From the NCBI RefSeq assembly GCF_013166575.1, contig NZ_JABKKE010000003.1, forward strand, positions 124,001 through 188,000: a DNA stretch of 64,000 bases, read 5' to 3'. Below the pieces are notes generated by a model that saw nothing but the letters and a program-made list of their open reading frames with translations, was not told the DNA's origin and ran no database searches. Each line of letters begins with the position of its first letter. The first letter of the stretch is position 1. The translations under genes and the position numbers were made by a program. Shown piece by piece: positions 51,441-61,254 of this stretch. The stretch is from Xylanibacter rodentium (GTDB taxonomy: Bacteria > Bacteroidota > Bacteroidia > Bacteroidales > Bacteroidaceae).

Positions 51441-52415
51441 TTAGTAAAGTTTATATTTTATATGCCAATTCTCACCCTTTATATACATGCCAAGACGTCT
51501 AAAAGCCACTCTTATATGAAACACCATCTCATCACCTTTAGATAAGGAACCCAATATACGCTTCAATTTACATTGTGCAGCGTAAGAAACACCCAACGAA
51601 TCAGTGCACTCAATAGTTTTATCCACTGTTTTAGTGAAAACATCGGGCTTTATATAAAAATTATCTTTATCTATATTTTCCACTGTCATTCTACGTTTTT
51701 GTAAGTGTAAATAAGCAAATTCCCGCTTATTTGTTCCATCAGCATACTCATATAAGTGTCCTCTATCATAATGAAAGATCATGGGGTCTTTATTCCAACT
51801 TGTTGTAAATTCAGCTTTTATCGGTAAAATATCGGCAAATTCCATTTCATTCAAATATTGGCTCCATTTATTTTCTTTCCAAATATCCCACATTCCTCCA
51901 CGTTCATCAAACATTTTCACCCCCCCAACTTTAAACACCTCTATATAATTATATGAAACGAGATTATGTTTGGTTTTCCATCTGACATTTATCTCGTCAC
52001 TATTCTTATATATACACATGTGTCCATGTTGATATATCCTATCATAATTATTTAGCTTATCTTCTGTAAGAAAAGATTTCAAATCACCGAATATAACATC
52101 AGAATCACAATATCCCCAATGGGAATAGTCCGATAAAAAATCTTTAAAAATACACCCATACAAAGGTTTATAGTCTACTATTTTATATGGGCTGGTCAAC
52201 ATTGGCTTAAAACCGACAATTTCTTGGATTCTCCTTTTTATCTCATCAAAATCAATATATATATAATGAATGTTTTTATATATATTATGTTTATTCCTCG
52301 GAGTGTCAGTAAAAATAAGAAAGTCTATATCCTTATTGTATGCAGCTGAATGCTCCCACAATTCAAAATAATTGGGAAATTTACCAAAATAAGGTATAAC
52401 AAATGCTATTTTCAT
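51441..52415 (-). CDS. DUF6625-like putative glycosyltransferase
   Basis: 324 residues. It begins IAFVIPYFGKFPNYFELWEH and has WGYCDSDVIFGDLKSFL, a DxD-like site, as in a family of capsule-locus proteins of GT-A appearance (DUF6625). Transfer activity is inferred. An in-frame run of seven Gs (51920-51926) codes for GlyGly in FKVGGVKMF. It overlaps the upstream acetyltransferase stop by 4 bp. Confidence 0.78.
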   Translation of the reverse strand: MKIAFVIPYFGKFPNYFELWEHSAAYNKDIDFLIFTDTPRNKHNIYKNIHYIYIDFDEIKRRIQEIVGFKPMLTSPYKIVDYKPLYGCIFKDFLSDYSHWGYCDSDVIFGDLKSFLTEDKLNNYDRIYQHGHMCIYKNSDEINVRWKTKHNLVSYNYIEVFKVGGVKMFDERGGMWDIWKENKWSQYLNEMEFADILPIKAEFTTSWNKDPMIFHYDRGHLYEYADGTNKREFAYLHLQKRRMTVENIDKDNFYIKPDVFTKTVDKTIECTDSLGVSYAAQCKLKRILGSLSKGDEMVFHIRVAFRRLGMYIKGENWHIKYKLY

Positions 52416-52991
52416 AAGTAATATTTTGTTTTTTCCGCACCATCCATACTTACAATCCTTGCCGGATTACCAACAACGACAGCACTATCAGGTATATCTT
52501 GCAAAACAAGACTGTGTGCTCCAATCATCACATTATTTCCTACAGAAACATTTCCTATTACAGCCGAACCTGTAGCAATAACAACATTATCACCGATAGT
52601 TGGGACTCCACCTTTCGGTCCTCGTACACTACCGATTGTAACACCATGAAGTATTGTACAATTCCTACCTATTTTTGCACCTCCATTTATGACTATTCCA
52701 CTGAAATGCGGAAACATCAATCCTCCTTTTACGGGATGTCCCATAGCAATCTGTATTCCAGTCTTGTACTGATTGTGCTTATGGATTATGGAAACCAGTA
52801 CCAACAATATACGACTGAATACATCTTTGCGACAACTCAACCAACCGCCAATTCTCATCCAAAAAGTTATCTGAAAAGAAGCGTTAGTAATCAGGTATCT
52901 GACAAACCCTAATTTTTTACCCCCCCCCATTATTTTTTCCAATCCGAACAAAATCTTCTTTGATCAGTTTTTTACATTCACTATATGTCAT
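52412..52991 (-). CDS. CysE-like LbH acetyltransferase, interrupted by a poly-G tract (phase OFF)
   Basis: ATG 52991 opens MTYSECKKLIKEDFVRIG, which lines up with the N-terminus of the intact paralogue at 57966-58559 (MNFKECRRLIYEDF). After about 21 codons it meets nine Gs (52920-52928) and reads into TAA. With eight Gs the frame continues as NNGGGKKLGFVRYLITN and through a normal serine-acetyltransferase-like beta-helix (HPVKGGLMFPHFSG, NCTILHGVTIG, GNPARIV). As sequenced, only internal starts (TTG 52951, ATG 52930) could give a shortened protein. It would O-acetylate a polysaccharide sugar; on/off switching by slippage is inferred. Confidence 0.85.
52920..52928 (-). repeat. Nine-G homopolymer, phase-variation tract
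   Basis: Nine Cs on the plus strand. The length sets the frame between the 5' end and body of the acetyltransferase gene; 8 (or 11) would be in frame. Confidence 0.85.
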
Positions 52992-53034
52992 AAACTAAAA
53001 ATAGAAATCGCATAATAACTCATCTTTATCATAA

Positions 53035-54085
53035 TCACAGATTAAAAACATCTTTCTGAGACGTCACATACGGCAGGTATTTTTTCATCAATGGTATAAT
53101 TACAATATATGAAATCAGAGTTACACATACAGTAGTCCAATAAGCCAAATCCGAATTACAAATCAACTTACTTACAACCATAGAAACAACAGCCAAAACT
53201 AAAAGATGTGTCAACAGTATCATGATTGAATATCTGCCAATATAAGACACGAAAGGTAATTTTACGATAGCCTTCGACAGATATAAAACACATAAAGTCC
53301 CCGTTATGCCTCTAATGTAGAAAACCAATGGATTAATATCAAATTTGTTCTCTATAAACATCGTACTTCCTCCGGACAAACATAATGTTATACATGCCAA
53401 AACAAGTACGAATAAAAGTCCCAAACGATCATACTTGTTCTTAACAAGAATATTAGAATATTTTCTGAAGATATAACCTATCGCAAAAAAGGGCAAGACT
53501 GTCATGCTTGTATCGATAAACATGGGCAAATTGATATTTACTCGTCCAAGATAGAATCCGGAAATACCAATCAAGAAGAGCAACATACAAAGTGCTATCA
53601 CCTTAAAGTACTTAACATATTTCTCCACACAAATCAGACAGAAATAGAATATTATATTTGTTTCAAACAGACTTAACAGAAACCAAAGTGGGATATTGGT
53701 AAATTTCTCATAATAAAAATTAATAAAGCTATGCCACCCGATAACCGATTTGACTCCAACATTTATATTACATTCTTGTAATACGAACGGCAACAGAATT
53801 CCTGTAAATATATAGAAAAAGGCAAATGGGATCAACAACTTATTTACTTTCTTCAACACAAAGTCAAAGAATCCTCTATATGTTTTGAAAAACAATCCCG
53901 ATAGAAAATAATATAAAGGCATGCGGAAAGTATTACCTATCATTGTATTAACACAATATTCCTGATGAAAGAAATATATATCACAATGAAACATAACAAC
54001 AAGAATTATACAAAATCCCTTTGCCAAATCTATATATTCAATTCTGCCATTCTGGCTCCCCCCCCCGATTAAAATTTATTAACAT
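53035..54085 (-). CDS. Acyltransferase family 3 membrane protein, interrupted by a poly-G tract (phase OFF)
   Basis: ATG 54085 gives MLINFNRGGGEPEWQN and a TGA as sequenced. With eight rather than nine Gs (54058-54066) it would run MLINFNRGGSQNGRIEYIDL and on through AKGFCIILVVMFHC, matching the start of the paralogue at 56992-57963 (MKARLNYIDYMKTIGIYLIV). The body has about ten membrane helices and the early His typical of acyltransferase-3 enzymes, which O-acetylate extracellular sugars. No other normal start lies upstream in the long frame; a TTG at 54027 would begin inside the first helix region. Confidence 0.85.
54058..54066 (-). repeat. Nine-G homopolymer, phase-variation tract
   Basis: Nine Cs on the plus strand, seven codons into the acyltransferase frame; one G too many for the full-length product. 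Confidence 0.85.
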
Positions 54086-54134
54086 TCTCGTCCTGTACTT
54101 CTCTATAATAACTTATCGCATAAATCATATTAAA

Positions 54135-54989
54135 TTACACCTTATTCATTCTTAACCACACCCCGGGCCAGAAGCATCTAAGATGAACAGTAAAATAATG
54201 CTTTAATGCTGTACATAATCCATAATGCCGATTTTCCAAATAAAAGATTTCCTTTGGCGGCATTCCATTAGGACGGTGCATCAGTTTCCATCGTCTTTTA
54301 AAAGGAATTTGCGGATCACACCACGCATCAATACTGTCGTGCAAATCGCATTCTCCTAAAGGATGCCCTACCTGCCACATCTTTATACCAGCCTTACGGG
54401 CACGTAACCCATAGTCAAAATCACCTCGGGCATGCGTAAAATAAGGATCAAGAGTACCTAACTTCTCATATACAAAACTCGGAACAAGCACAATATTACC
54501 GTTTATCATCACAACATGTACCGGAGTATCATCTGCTGAAGGAGAAGCCACATTACCGGTTTCATCCCGTCCTCCATAAGTTAAATTGCTACGAGTTTTT
54601 GTATCTACCGTAGAACCTACAGTTATTATCTTATTATCATATTGACTACATACATCCAATAAAGATTGTATACAGTCTTCGTAGATAAACGTATCGTCAT
54701 TCAACCATAGATAATAATCATATTGTCCTGACTCACAGCCATATTCTTCCGCCATATTCCATGCAGCAATCATTCCTCTGTTCCAAAAAACGCCTTCCAC
54801 TGTTTTAATATGGACATATGGGAACTGTTTCTTTACAGACGTTACCGTCCCGTCCGTAGACCCACCGTCCACTATGAACACATCCAATACAACATATTCC
54901 GGAAGTTGTTGCTTTTCCAGATTGTACAGGCACTTTATCGTTTTTTCCTTACGATTATATACAGTCAATAGTACGGCTATGCGCTTCAT
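54135..54989 (-). CDS. GT2-family glycosyltransferase
   Basis: 284 residues of GT-A fold. AVLLTVYNRKEKTIKCL, DVFIVDGGSTDGTV and the DxD-like NDDTFIYED mark the nucleotide-sugar half; the second half has YFTHARGDFDYGLRARKAG, an acceptor-side region typical of rhamnosyl- or similar transferases. A normal length for a single-domain GT2 enzyme. Confidence 0.9.
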   Translation of the reverse strand: MKRIAVLLTVYNRKEKTIKCLYNLEKQQLPEYVVLDVFIVDGGSTDGTVTSVKKQFPYVHIKTVEGVFWNRGMIAAWNMAEEYGCESGQYDYYLWLNDDTFIYEDCIQSLLDVCSQYDNKIITVGSTVDTKTRSNLTYGGRDETGNVASPSADDTPVHVVMINGNIVLVPSFVYEKLGTLDPYFTHARGDFDYGLRARKAGIKMWQVGHPLGECDLHDSIDAWCDPQIPFKRRWKLMHRPNGMPPKEIFYLENRHYGLCTALKHYFTVHLRCFWPGVWLRMNKV

Positions 54990-55022
54990 ATTTTCTTTGC
55001 TCTTATAAAACTATTGAAAATA

Positions 55023-55832
55023 TCACGTCTTTATGGCATGATAAACATATCTTAGCAACCATTTGAAATCCAATCGCGGTGATTTATGTAAAAAGACGAC
55101 AGGCTTATACTTATCATCAACATGCTCAGGAACCTTATAATAATAGAACTCCGAACGATAGGTTTCAGGATGAAGTCCCCTTTGGCTTATATCCAAATGG
55201 GGGGGGATATTAAACTTTTTACAAAGCAATGAGAATATGCTCTGATCTTCACGATGAGCAACAAAAGCCTCTCCGAATTTCTGATTTATAGAATCATATT
55301 TACCTAATCCTGACGGTGATATAAGCTCATAATCACAACACAGCGACAGCCATTCTTTCATGAAGCTACGTGTAAAAGGAGTGACCATAAAGCAGAAGTA
55401 CGTGGCAATAATCTGATTGCTTTTTGCATATTTGTCACCAGATAGTCCCATCTTTTCAAAACACGCTGGTTTTGTAAAACATGACTCTATCAATGGTATA
55501 TCACAAACGAACAGCGGATTCTCTGCTGTCAACAATGAAAATATCTTATTTAGGTTTCGAACAAATATAGAACCGGAGTCACAATAGAAAATAATATCAC
55601 CGTCAGCACACTCATCCATTACCTTATTGACAAAATAAGGTTTCCAAAGCCATAACCCGTTTCCACGTTGGTGCGACAATATTTCCGAGTGTTCATCAGC
55701 CCATTCTTTTTCGATGTCAGCAGGATAAAACTCACAAACCTTATCAAAATGAGCGATATGCCTTCCCGTCCATGTATTCCATTTTCGGGCAGGCTCATAC
55801 CGCTTGTCTGCATAGTTTATAAGGATTTTCAT
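55023..55832 (-). CDS. Putative GT-A-type capsule glycosyltransferase
   Basis: 269 residues, starting ILINYADKRYEPARKWNTWT. It has LWLWKPYFVNKVMDECADGD and a metal-site-like YCDSGSIFV, and ends in VFLHKSPRLDFKWLLRYVYH. It resembles short capsule-locus transferases of unknown specificity. An in-frame run of eight Cs in the coding strand (55199-55206) sits in FNIPPHLD. It overlaps the epimerase stop by 4 bp. Confidence 0.72.
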   Translation of the reverse strand: MKILINYADKRYEPARKWNTWTGRHIAHFDKVCEFYPADIEKEWADEHSEILSHQRGNGLWLWKPYFVNKVMDECADGDIIFYCDSGSIFVRNLNKIFSLLTAENPLFVCDIPLIESCFTKPACFEKMGLSGDKYAKSNQIIATYFCFMVTPFTRSFMKEWLSLCCDYELISPSGLGKYDSINQKFGEAFVAHREDQSIFSLLCKKFNIPPHLDISQRGLHPETYRSEFYYYKVPEHVDDKYKPVVFLHKSPRLDFKWLLRYVYHAIKT

Positions 55833-56977
55833 TTATACAATCCTTTTTCTTTCATCTCTTGGATAGAGGTTTCATACATATCAGCCTGTACATCCTGAGT
55901 ATTCACCCATTTGCAGAACTCTCCTATACCGTCAGAAAAATTCCACTTGGGTTCAAATCCCAATATCTCCCGCGCCAAAGTTATATCAGCATAATTATGT
56001 CTGATATCTCCCAAACGATAATTGCCGGATACGGTTATAGGAACATTTATATTGTATTTTTCACATAGAGTGTTAGCAACCGTCAATACATCTGTTGCTA
56101 CGCCAGTACCGATATTGAACGCATGTCCTGCAGCCTCTTTTGTTTCAAGTCCCAAAATAGTAGCGTCCACCACATCCTCTATAAATACAAAATCTCTTGT
56201 CTCTTTTCCGTCTTCAAAGATATTTATACCATTACCGTTTTTTATTCTGGTCGAGAATATAGAGAGAATACCGGTATACGGATTCGACAAAGACTGTCCG
56301 GGACCGTATACATTCTGATACCTGTATGATACGGCGTCAATACCGATAGAAGGACATACAAGATGTACCAACTGCCCCTGCACCTGTTTGGATATACCAT
56401 ATACGGATGTAGGGTGAATCTTCGAATCCTCGGTTGTCGCCACCAGGTGTAATTTTCCGCCATCTGGATATGTACATTCAAATTGACCGTTGCCCATATC
56501 CTCATCGGAACGCTCCTCCGGATAGACATTAATGCCCAACGACGGACTATAATATTTTCCTTCTCCATATATAGCCCTGCTTTCTGCAACAATCACACGC
56601 TTGACTGTGTGCTTACAGTTTGTCAGAATATCAAGCATGAGAGCAGTACCGCCAATATTGGTATTTACATACTTCTCTATTTCATACATGGACTGTCCTG
56701 TGCCGGTCTCGGCTGCCAAATGTATTATAGCCTCCTGACTTTCAAGTGCTGTCATCCAGTCCTCGCGTGATGTCACACTTCCTTTTATAAAACGTACTTT
56801 ATCTTTTATTGAAAGGTAAAGTGGCGAAGTCTCTTCAGGATTCTTACCGTGTATCTGTTCAGACAACGAATCCAGAACAGTTACATTCACTCCTTTTGCA
56901 ACCAATTTCAATGCGATGTTTGAACCTATAAATCCGGCCCCACCTGTAATAAGAACATTCTTAAATGTAAGTTTCAT
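55829..56977 (-). CDS. NAD-dependent sugar epimerase/dehydratase
   Basis: 382 residues of the short-chain dehydrogenase superfamily. The Rossmann loop is ITGGAGFIGSNIAL (about 10-23), the catalytic region HPTSVYGISKQ supplies Ser, Tyr and Lys, and VSYRYQNVYGPGQ and FVFIEDVVDA are the sugar-nucleotide side motifs. It changes the configuration of, or dehydrates, a UDP-, GDP- or dTDP-sugar to supply the locus with a donor; the substrate cannot be read. Confidence 0.92.
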   Translation of the reverse strand: MKLTFKNVLITGGAGFIGSNIALKLVAKGVNVTVLDSLSEQIHGKNPEETSPLYLSIKDKVRFIKGSVTSREDWMTALESQEAIIHLAAETGTGQSMYEIEKYVNTNIGGTALMLDILTNCKHTVKRVIVAESRAIYGEGKYYSPSLGINVYPEERSDEDMGNGQFECTYPDGGKLHLVATTEDSKIHPTSVYGISKQVQGQLVHLVCPSIGIDAVSYRYQNVYGPGQSLSNPYTGILSIFSTRIKNGNGINIFEDGKETRDFVFIEDVVDATILGLETKEAAGHAFNIGTGVATDVLTVANTLCEKYNINVPITVSGNYRLGDIRHNYADITLAREILGFEPKWNFSDGIGEFCKWVNTQDVQADMYETSIQEMKEKGLYK

Positions 56978-56991
56978 TTTATATATATGTT

Positions 56992-57963
56992 TTATTTATG
57001 TTTCCCAATAATCCATGGAAAGCTCTTAAGAGTTAATTCAATTATAGGAATAAACACTACAAGAATAAGAAATGCGCAAATCATAGTTACAATAAGATTA
57101 TCAGTATGGCATATCTTATTAAAGAGTATTATCAACAAATAATGGAATCCTAATATAAGTATCGTTCCTTTTGAGATTATTTGATTCCATCTGCAGGATA
57201 CATTATATTTAAATATTGTCGTTATAAGATATAAACAATACACACCTAACAAAGCATTTATATAGAATAGAATCATGTTATTTCCATAATTATGAGCATA
57301 GCACATAACATATCCATTAAGACTACTTGAAAATAACAATATTGCAAATACTAAAAATATATGTAAAAGCCCATACTTGGTCTTTGTTATTTTTTCTATA
57401 CTATTTATATTTCTCTTACAAACATATCCCAATATAAAAATCGGAGCTACACTAAAACAATTGAATATTGCCAAATTGGGTAATGACATTTTGTTTAAAA
57501 ACCAAGCAATCAACATACATAAAAATGTTATTGCAATTACATATACCTTACGAATTGAACTGATAAAAAACAATCCTATTCTTAGAAAAAATAAAGTATA
57601 GATAAAACAAGTTGGTTTCGTCACTGCACAAACACTCATTTTTCCTTGATTTGCACCTATTAAAATTCCCAATAAAGATTTTAAAGAATCTTGCATTGAA
57701 AAATCTGCATTAAAGCATAACAAGACAAACAAGCAAATCACATTTATAAACAAATAAGGAACTATCAGTGATTTTATATTTTTTATAAGAAATGAGCCAA
57801 AAGTTTCACTTCTCGAAAACAAGAAACCGCTTATAAAAAAGAATAACGGGACACTAAAAGAATATATGAAAATTGTTCCTGGTTTAGGAAACATATGCCC
57901 CAATACTATTAGGTATATACCTATAGTTTTCATATAGTCTATATAGTTTAATCTTGCTTTCAT
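56992..57963 (-). CDS. Acyltransferase family 3 membrane protein
   Basis: 323 residues with about ten membrane helices. The start RLNYIDYMKTIGIYLIVLGH and FFISGFLFSR are family motifs; the early His (LGH) is the presumed catalytic residue. It would transfer acetyl or another acyl group to a sugar on the outer side of the inner membrane. It is the intact paralogue of the interrupted gene at 53035-54085, which supports reading that gene as phase-variable. Confidence 0.88.
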   Translation of the reverse strand: MKARLNYIDYMKTIGIYLIVLGHMFPKPGTIFIYSFSVPLFFFISGFLFSRSETFGSFLIKNIKSLIVPYLFINVICLFVLLCFNADFSMQDSLKSLLGILIGANQGKMSVCAVTKPTCFIYTLFFLRIGLFFISSIRKVYVIAITFLCMLIAWFLNKMSLPNLAIFNCFSVAPIFILGYVCKRNINSIEKITKTKYGLLHIFLVFAILLFSSSLNGYVMCYAHNYGNNMILFYINALLGVYCLYLITTIFKYNVSCRWNQIISKGTILILGFHYLLIILFNKICHTDNLIVTMICAFLILVVFIPIIELTLKSFPWIIGKHK

Positions 57964-57965
57964 TA

Positions 57966-58559
57966 TTATTTATGTTTCCTCACCAATTCTGTACTTTCAA
58001 ATCCATTACCGCCTATCACCTTTGCAGGAATACCCGCCACAACACTATCCGCCTCAATATCATGAGTCACTACAGCATTGGCTCCTACAAACACATTGTC
58101 TCCCATCGTAACGTTGCCTAATATTTTACTTCCCGGTCCCAAAACACAATTGTCTCCTATAGATGGAACTCCTGCATTCCGCCCCCCCATTTTCAAAGCA
58201 GTTGTCACTCCATGAAAAATGGTACAGTTGCGCCCTATCTTGGTCCCACCGTTTATTATTATACATGAAAAGTGATTAAAACTCAATCCACCTTTAACGG
58301 GAGTGCATAATGGCATTTGTATTCCGAATTTAAACGTATAGTGCCGATGCATCCACCATGCAACGACATATATAGGAAGCAATAGCTTTTTACCCTTTGA
58401 CCAACTTCCCAACCTAAACCAAAAACAGTATTTAAACGAATTGTTCGTAATAAGGTATCTCTCTATATACAGCCATTCCTTTATACCGCCATCCGTTTTT
58501 TGTGTCAATACTTTCTTAAAATCCTCATAGATTAACCGGCGGCATTCTTTAAAATTCAT
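57966..58559 (-). CDS. CysE-like LbH acetyltransferase
   Basis: 197 residues. An N-terminal helix region (MNFKECRRLIYEDF) is followed by a left-handed beta-helix with PVKGGLSFNHFSCIIINGG, GRNCTIFHGVT and NAVVTHDIEADSVVAGIPAK. Although serine-acetyltransferase-like, its place in a polysaccharide locus suggests sugar O-acetylation. An in-frame seven-G run (58182-58188) codes for the GlyGly in LKMGGRN. It is the paralogue of the phase-interrupted gene at 52412-52991. Confidence 0.9.
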   Translation of the reverse strand: MNFKECRRLIYEDFKKVLTQKTDGGIKEWLYIERYLITNNSFKYCFWFRLGSWSKGKKLLLPIYVVAWWMHRHYTFKFGIQMPLCTPVKGGLSFNHFSCIIINGGTKIGRNCTIFHGVTTALKMGGRNAGVPSIGDNCVLGPGSKILGNVTMGDNVFVGANAVVTHDIEADSVVAGIPAKVIGGNGFESTELVRKHK

Positions 58560-58567
58560 GATTCTTC

Positions 58568-59623
58568 TTATTTTGCAGTAAGTCTGATAAAATCATTGAT
58601 GATAAATGCAGATGTGGTTTGTGCATTATATTCTCCTTTAACCATTTTTCTCACATTAATACTCATTGCTTCCACTACTTCCGGATGAGTCTTAAGATAA
58701 CCGATTTTTTCTTTCCAACTTTCAACATCGTACGGCTCTATCAAATATCCGATGCCTTCTTTCTCCAAATCAACATGTATATCTGGATTATGAGTCATCA
58801 GAATAGGAATATAATACGGCATAGCCTCTACAACATTTGTATACCCCACACCATATTTCCTCTTCTCACAAGGTATAGCCAATACTGATGCCTTGCCTTG
58901 TTGCTCCATTATATATTCATATTCATTCGCAATGTTAAGATCTTCCATGAATATGAATTTCACATACCTGCTATTCTTGTATGATTCTGCCACTTTCACA
59001 TTACTTTCGTGACGACGGGTAATTATAACACAGTCTGTTCCGGTCTGCTCACAAGCCTCGCTAAGTGTTTTATAATCACGGCTGTCCTTTCCTGTTGCCA
59101 TCACCAGAAATGAATCCTTTTGAAGTTGCAGATATCGTGAATACCATTCCACTTCTGCCCCTCTGCTCAACGTTACAATCTGATGTTCATCTACAATATG
59201 ATGCGAAATGGCATGACTTGTATGATTGTCAAACATCATATATATACGGTCTATTCCCTTCCAATAGAAAAACTTGGTAATCCAATCCTTCAAAGGATTC
59301 TTATATTCCTTGCAATAAGTATATTTCCATACTACAATCTTACACCGCAATAAACCTATCCGTTTGAAAAAAACTAATTTATTTAATCCTGTCAAGTTGC
59401 CAAGATATAAAATATCAGGATTGATTCTTCTAATAGCCTTGACAATTGATATGGTATTTGAGATACCTCTACGCTCAGCAAAAGATGACGGTTTCAGCAA
59501 ACACAGATCTATATGTTTGTTGCTCATCATACTTTTGACATAGTAAGCAAAATTATCCGGTTTAGACTTAATGGTTTGTTCACTATGGTTAGTGATGTAC
59601 AATACTTTTATTTCAGATGACAT
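58568..59623 (-). CDS. GT4-like glycosyltransferase
   Basis: 351 residues from ATG 59623; a TTG two codons earlier is not needed. VLYITNHSEQTIKSKPDNFA starts the acceptor half; the C-terminal half has VLAIPCEKRKYGVGYTNVVEA, a relaxed E-x-E donor site, then IGYLIEPYDVESWKEKI. It probably adds one sugar of the repeat unit. It lies 9 bp from the acetyltransferase gene downstream. Confidence 0.85.
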   Translation of the reverse strand: MSSEIKVLYITNHSEQTIKSKPDNFAYYVKSMMSNKHIDLCLLKPSSFAERRGISNTISIVKAIRRINPDILYLGNLTGLNKLVFFKRIGLLRCKIVVWKYTYCKEYKNPLKDWITKFFYWKGIDRIYMMFDNHTSHAISHHIVDEHQIVTLSRGAEVEWYSRYLQLQKDSFLVMATGKDSRDYKTLSEACEQTGTDCVIITRRHESNVKVAESYKNSRYVKFIFMEDLNIANEYEYIMEQQGKASVLAIPCEKRKYGVGYTNVVEAMPYYIPILMTHNPDIHVDLEKEGIGYLIEPYDVESWKEKIGYLKTHPEVVEAMSINVRKMVKGEYNAQTTSAFIINDFIRLTAK

Positions 59624-59645
59624 TATCAATCAGAATTAATGATTA

Positions 59646-60629
59646 TTACCAGTAGCATGCACCTTCCACATTTTGCGCATTAGAAATACGCTCTGTATCT
59701 GAAGGAAACACCCAATATTCGTTCATCAGATTATTATAATAGTTTCTTGTAATGAACGGCAGTGATTTCATTCCGTATTCCGGGTTCATCCAACGTTTTC
59801 CTTTTATTCCAAACAATAATTGCAAAGCACCTCCCAAATGAACAGCTTTCTTGCCAGAACGTTTCACATGAGCTGCTAAAGGAAAGCCATAGGCTCCGCA
59901 TCCTATCAATGCAATATCATATTCATGTTTATCAATCTCGTCTTTCATATATTGTAAGGCATCAAACCATGTAATGAAATCACTTTTCCCTCCGATACTT
60001 TGTACTGCTTTAATTGTTATTAAATCAAACTCAGGTAGTACTTTCGGATTTTTAAACAACAAAGTTCTTTTACTATCATATTGTCGCTTTATTGTTTCGG
60101 AAAAAGGATGTATAACCAAAACTTTTTTTCCTTCAAGAATTCTTGTCCACGGATTTGCGGCATGATACGGTTCTAAAAGAAGAAGTTGAATCGCTTTTAT
60201 TTTATTAGCATCAACCAATCGACCTTCTTCCAAACGCCATGATCCTAAAATATCAACCTGTTTGGTATCTTCAAGCATAAGTTCCCCAAATTTTTCCAAG
60301 CCATGCTCAGTTAACGGGAAAAAGCCTGCGTTATTCTGCATATTTTTTACCCCAACACTATTCCACCAAAACTGAGGATTTTTATCAGTAATATAATTCC
60401 AAATACTGTGCTTAAACTTTTTAATTCCCAAATAATTGACTACACATAACAACTCAACACTTCCATATCTGGCAATCATACATGAATTATCCTGGTTTAA
60501 TTGCTCATATATTATATCAGAAGCCTCATCAGGATTTATAACCCTATCAAGTGGTTTCAAATATGAACCATAATGTTCTACAAACAATCTATGTGCCCCA
60601 CATAGAATTCTATCAAATAAAAAAAACAT
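59646..60629 (-). CDS. GT-D-fold-like glycosyltransferase
   Basis: 327 residues. SCMIARYGSVELLCVVNYLG resembles the RxGDGE-type metal site of GT-D enzymes (DUF1792-related), and the second half has DIALIGCGAYGFPLAAHVKR and KAVHLGGALQLLFGIKGKRW, the conserved end of that group. Specificity is unknown; assignment rests on motif likeness and context. Confidence 0.75.
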   Translation of the reverse strand: MFFLFDRILCGAHRLFVEHYGSYLKPLDRVINPDEASDIIYEQLNQDNSCMIARYGSVELLCVVNYLGIKKFKHSIWNYITDKNPQFWWNSVGVKNMQNNAGFFPLTEHGLEKFGELMLEDTKQVDILGSWRLEEGRLVDANKIKAIQLLLLEPYHAANPWTRILEGKKVLVIHPFSETIKRQYDSKRTLLFKNPKVLPEFDLITIKAVQSIGGKSDFITWFDALQYMKDEIDKHEYDIALIGCGAYGFPLAAHVKRSGKKAVHLGGALQLLFGIKGKRWMNPEYGMKSLPFITRNYYNNLMNEYWVFPSDTERISNAQNVEGACYW

Positions 60630-60634
60630 TTATA

Positions 60635-61234
60635 CTATAATATCTTGCCTATATATGATTCTTGATTTTCTTTCAGACTTTCTAATGATAATCGTTCCTT
60701 TTCTTGATACAAGTTTTTTTCATGCTCCACTATCTCTTCCGGAGTGAATACAAATTTTACAACTTTTGCAGGATTTCCAACAATAATAGAATAAGGAGGG
60801 GTACTTTTACGTATTACAGTTCCTGCTCCAACTATACATCCTCGTCCTATCGTCACACCACATAATATTGTAACATTTGCTCCTATACGAGCATCTTCCC
60901 CCACAATAACATCTTTTTCCACATCTGCAAGACGCAATTTAACAGACTCAAAAAAAAATCTATTTTTTACAGGATGGTGATTTCCGGTTATTACAGTAAA
61001 TTTTTGTGCTGCTCCTGAATTTTTTTTCATAATCAATTTTCCGGTTGTATTTACAACCAAAGAATCTGATTTGACAATTACATTATCTTCCAAGAATACA
61101 TTTTTAGGATTATGAAATGATATAGGGTACTCTAATCTAACATTTTTTCCACAATAGCCTAATGTATCCAATCTTGTATCATACAATATCCTCTTTAAAG
61201 TACCTAAAGCTATTTTCAGTTGTTTGATATTCAT
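60635..61234 (-). CDS. LbH acyltransferase (DapH/LacA-type)
   Basis: 199 residues with repeated hexapeptides (KNVFLEDNVIV, VIVGEDARIGANVTILCGVT, IGRGCIVGAGTVI) and the loop TGNHHPV carrying the probable catalytic His, closing with IIVGNPAKVVK. A charged helix (about 170-195) ends the protein. It probably acetylates a sugar donor or repeat unit. Confidence 0.88.
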   Translation of the reverse strand: MNIKQLKIALGTLKRILYDTRLDTLGYCGKNVRLEYPISFHNPKNVFLEDNVIVKSDSLVVNTTGKLIMKKNSGAAQKFTVITGNHHPVKNRFFFESVKLRLADVEKDVIVGEDARIGANVTILCGVTIGRGCIVGAGTVIRKSTPPYSIIVGNPAKVVKFVFTPEEIVEHEKNLYQEKERLSLESLKENQESYIGKIL

Positions 61235-61254
61235 AATTCAAGTGATATAACTTA

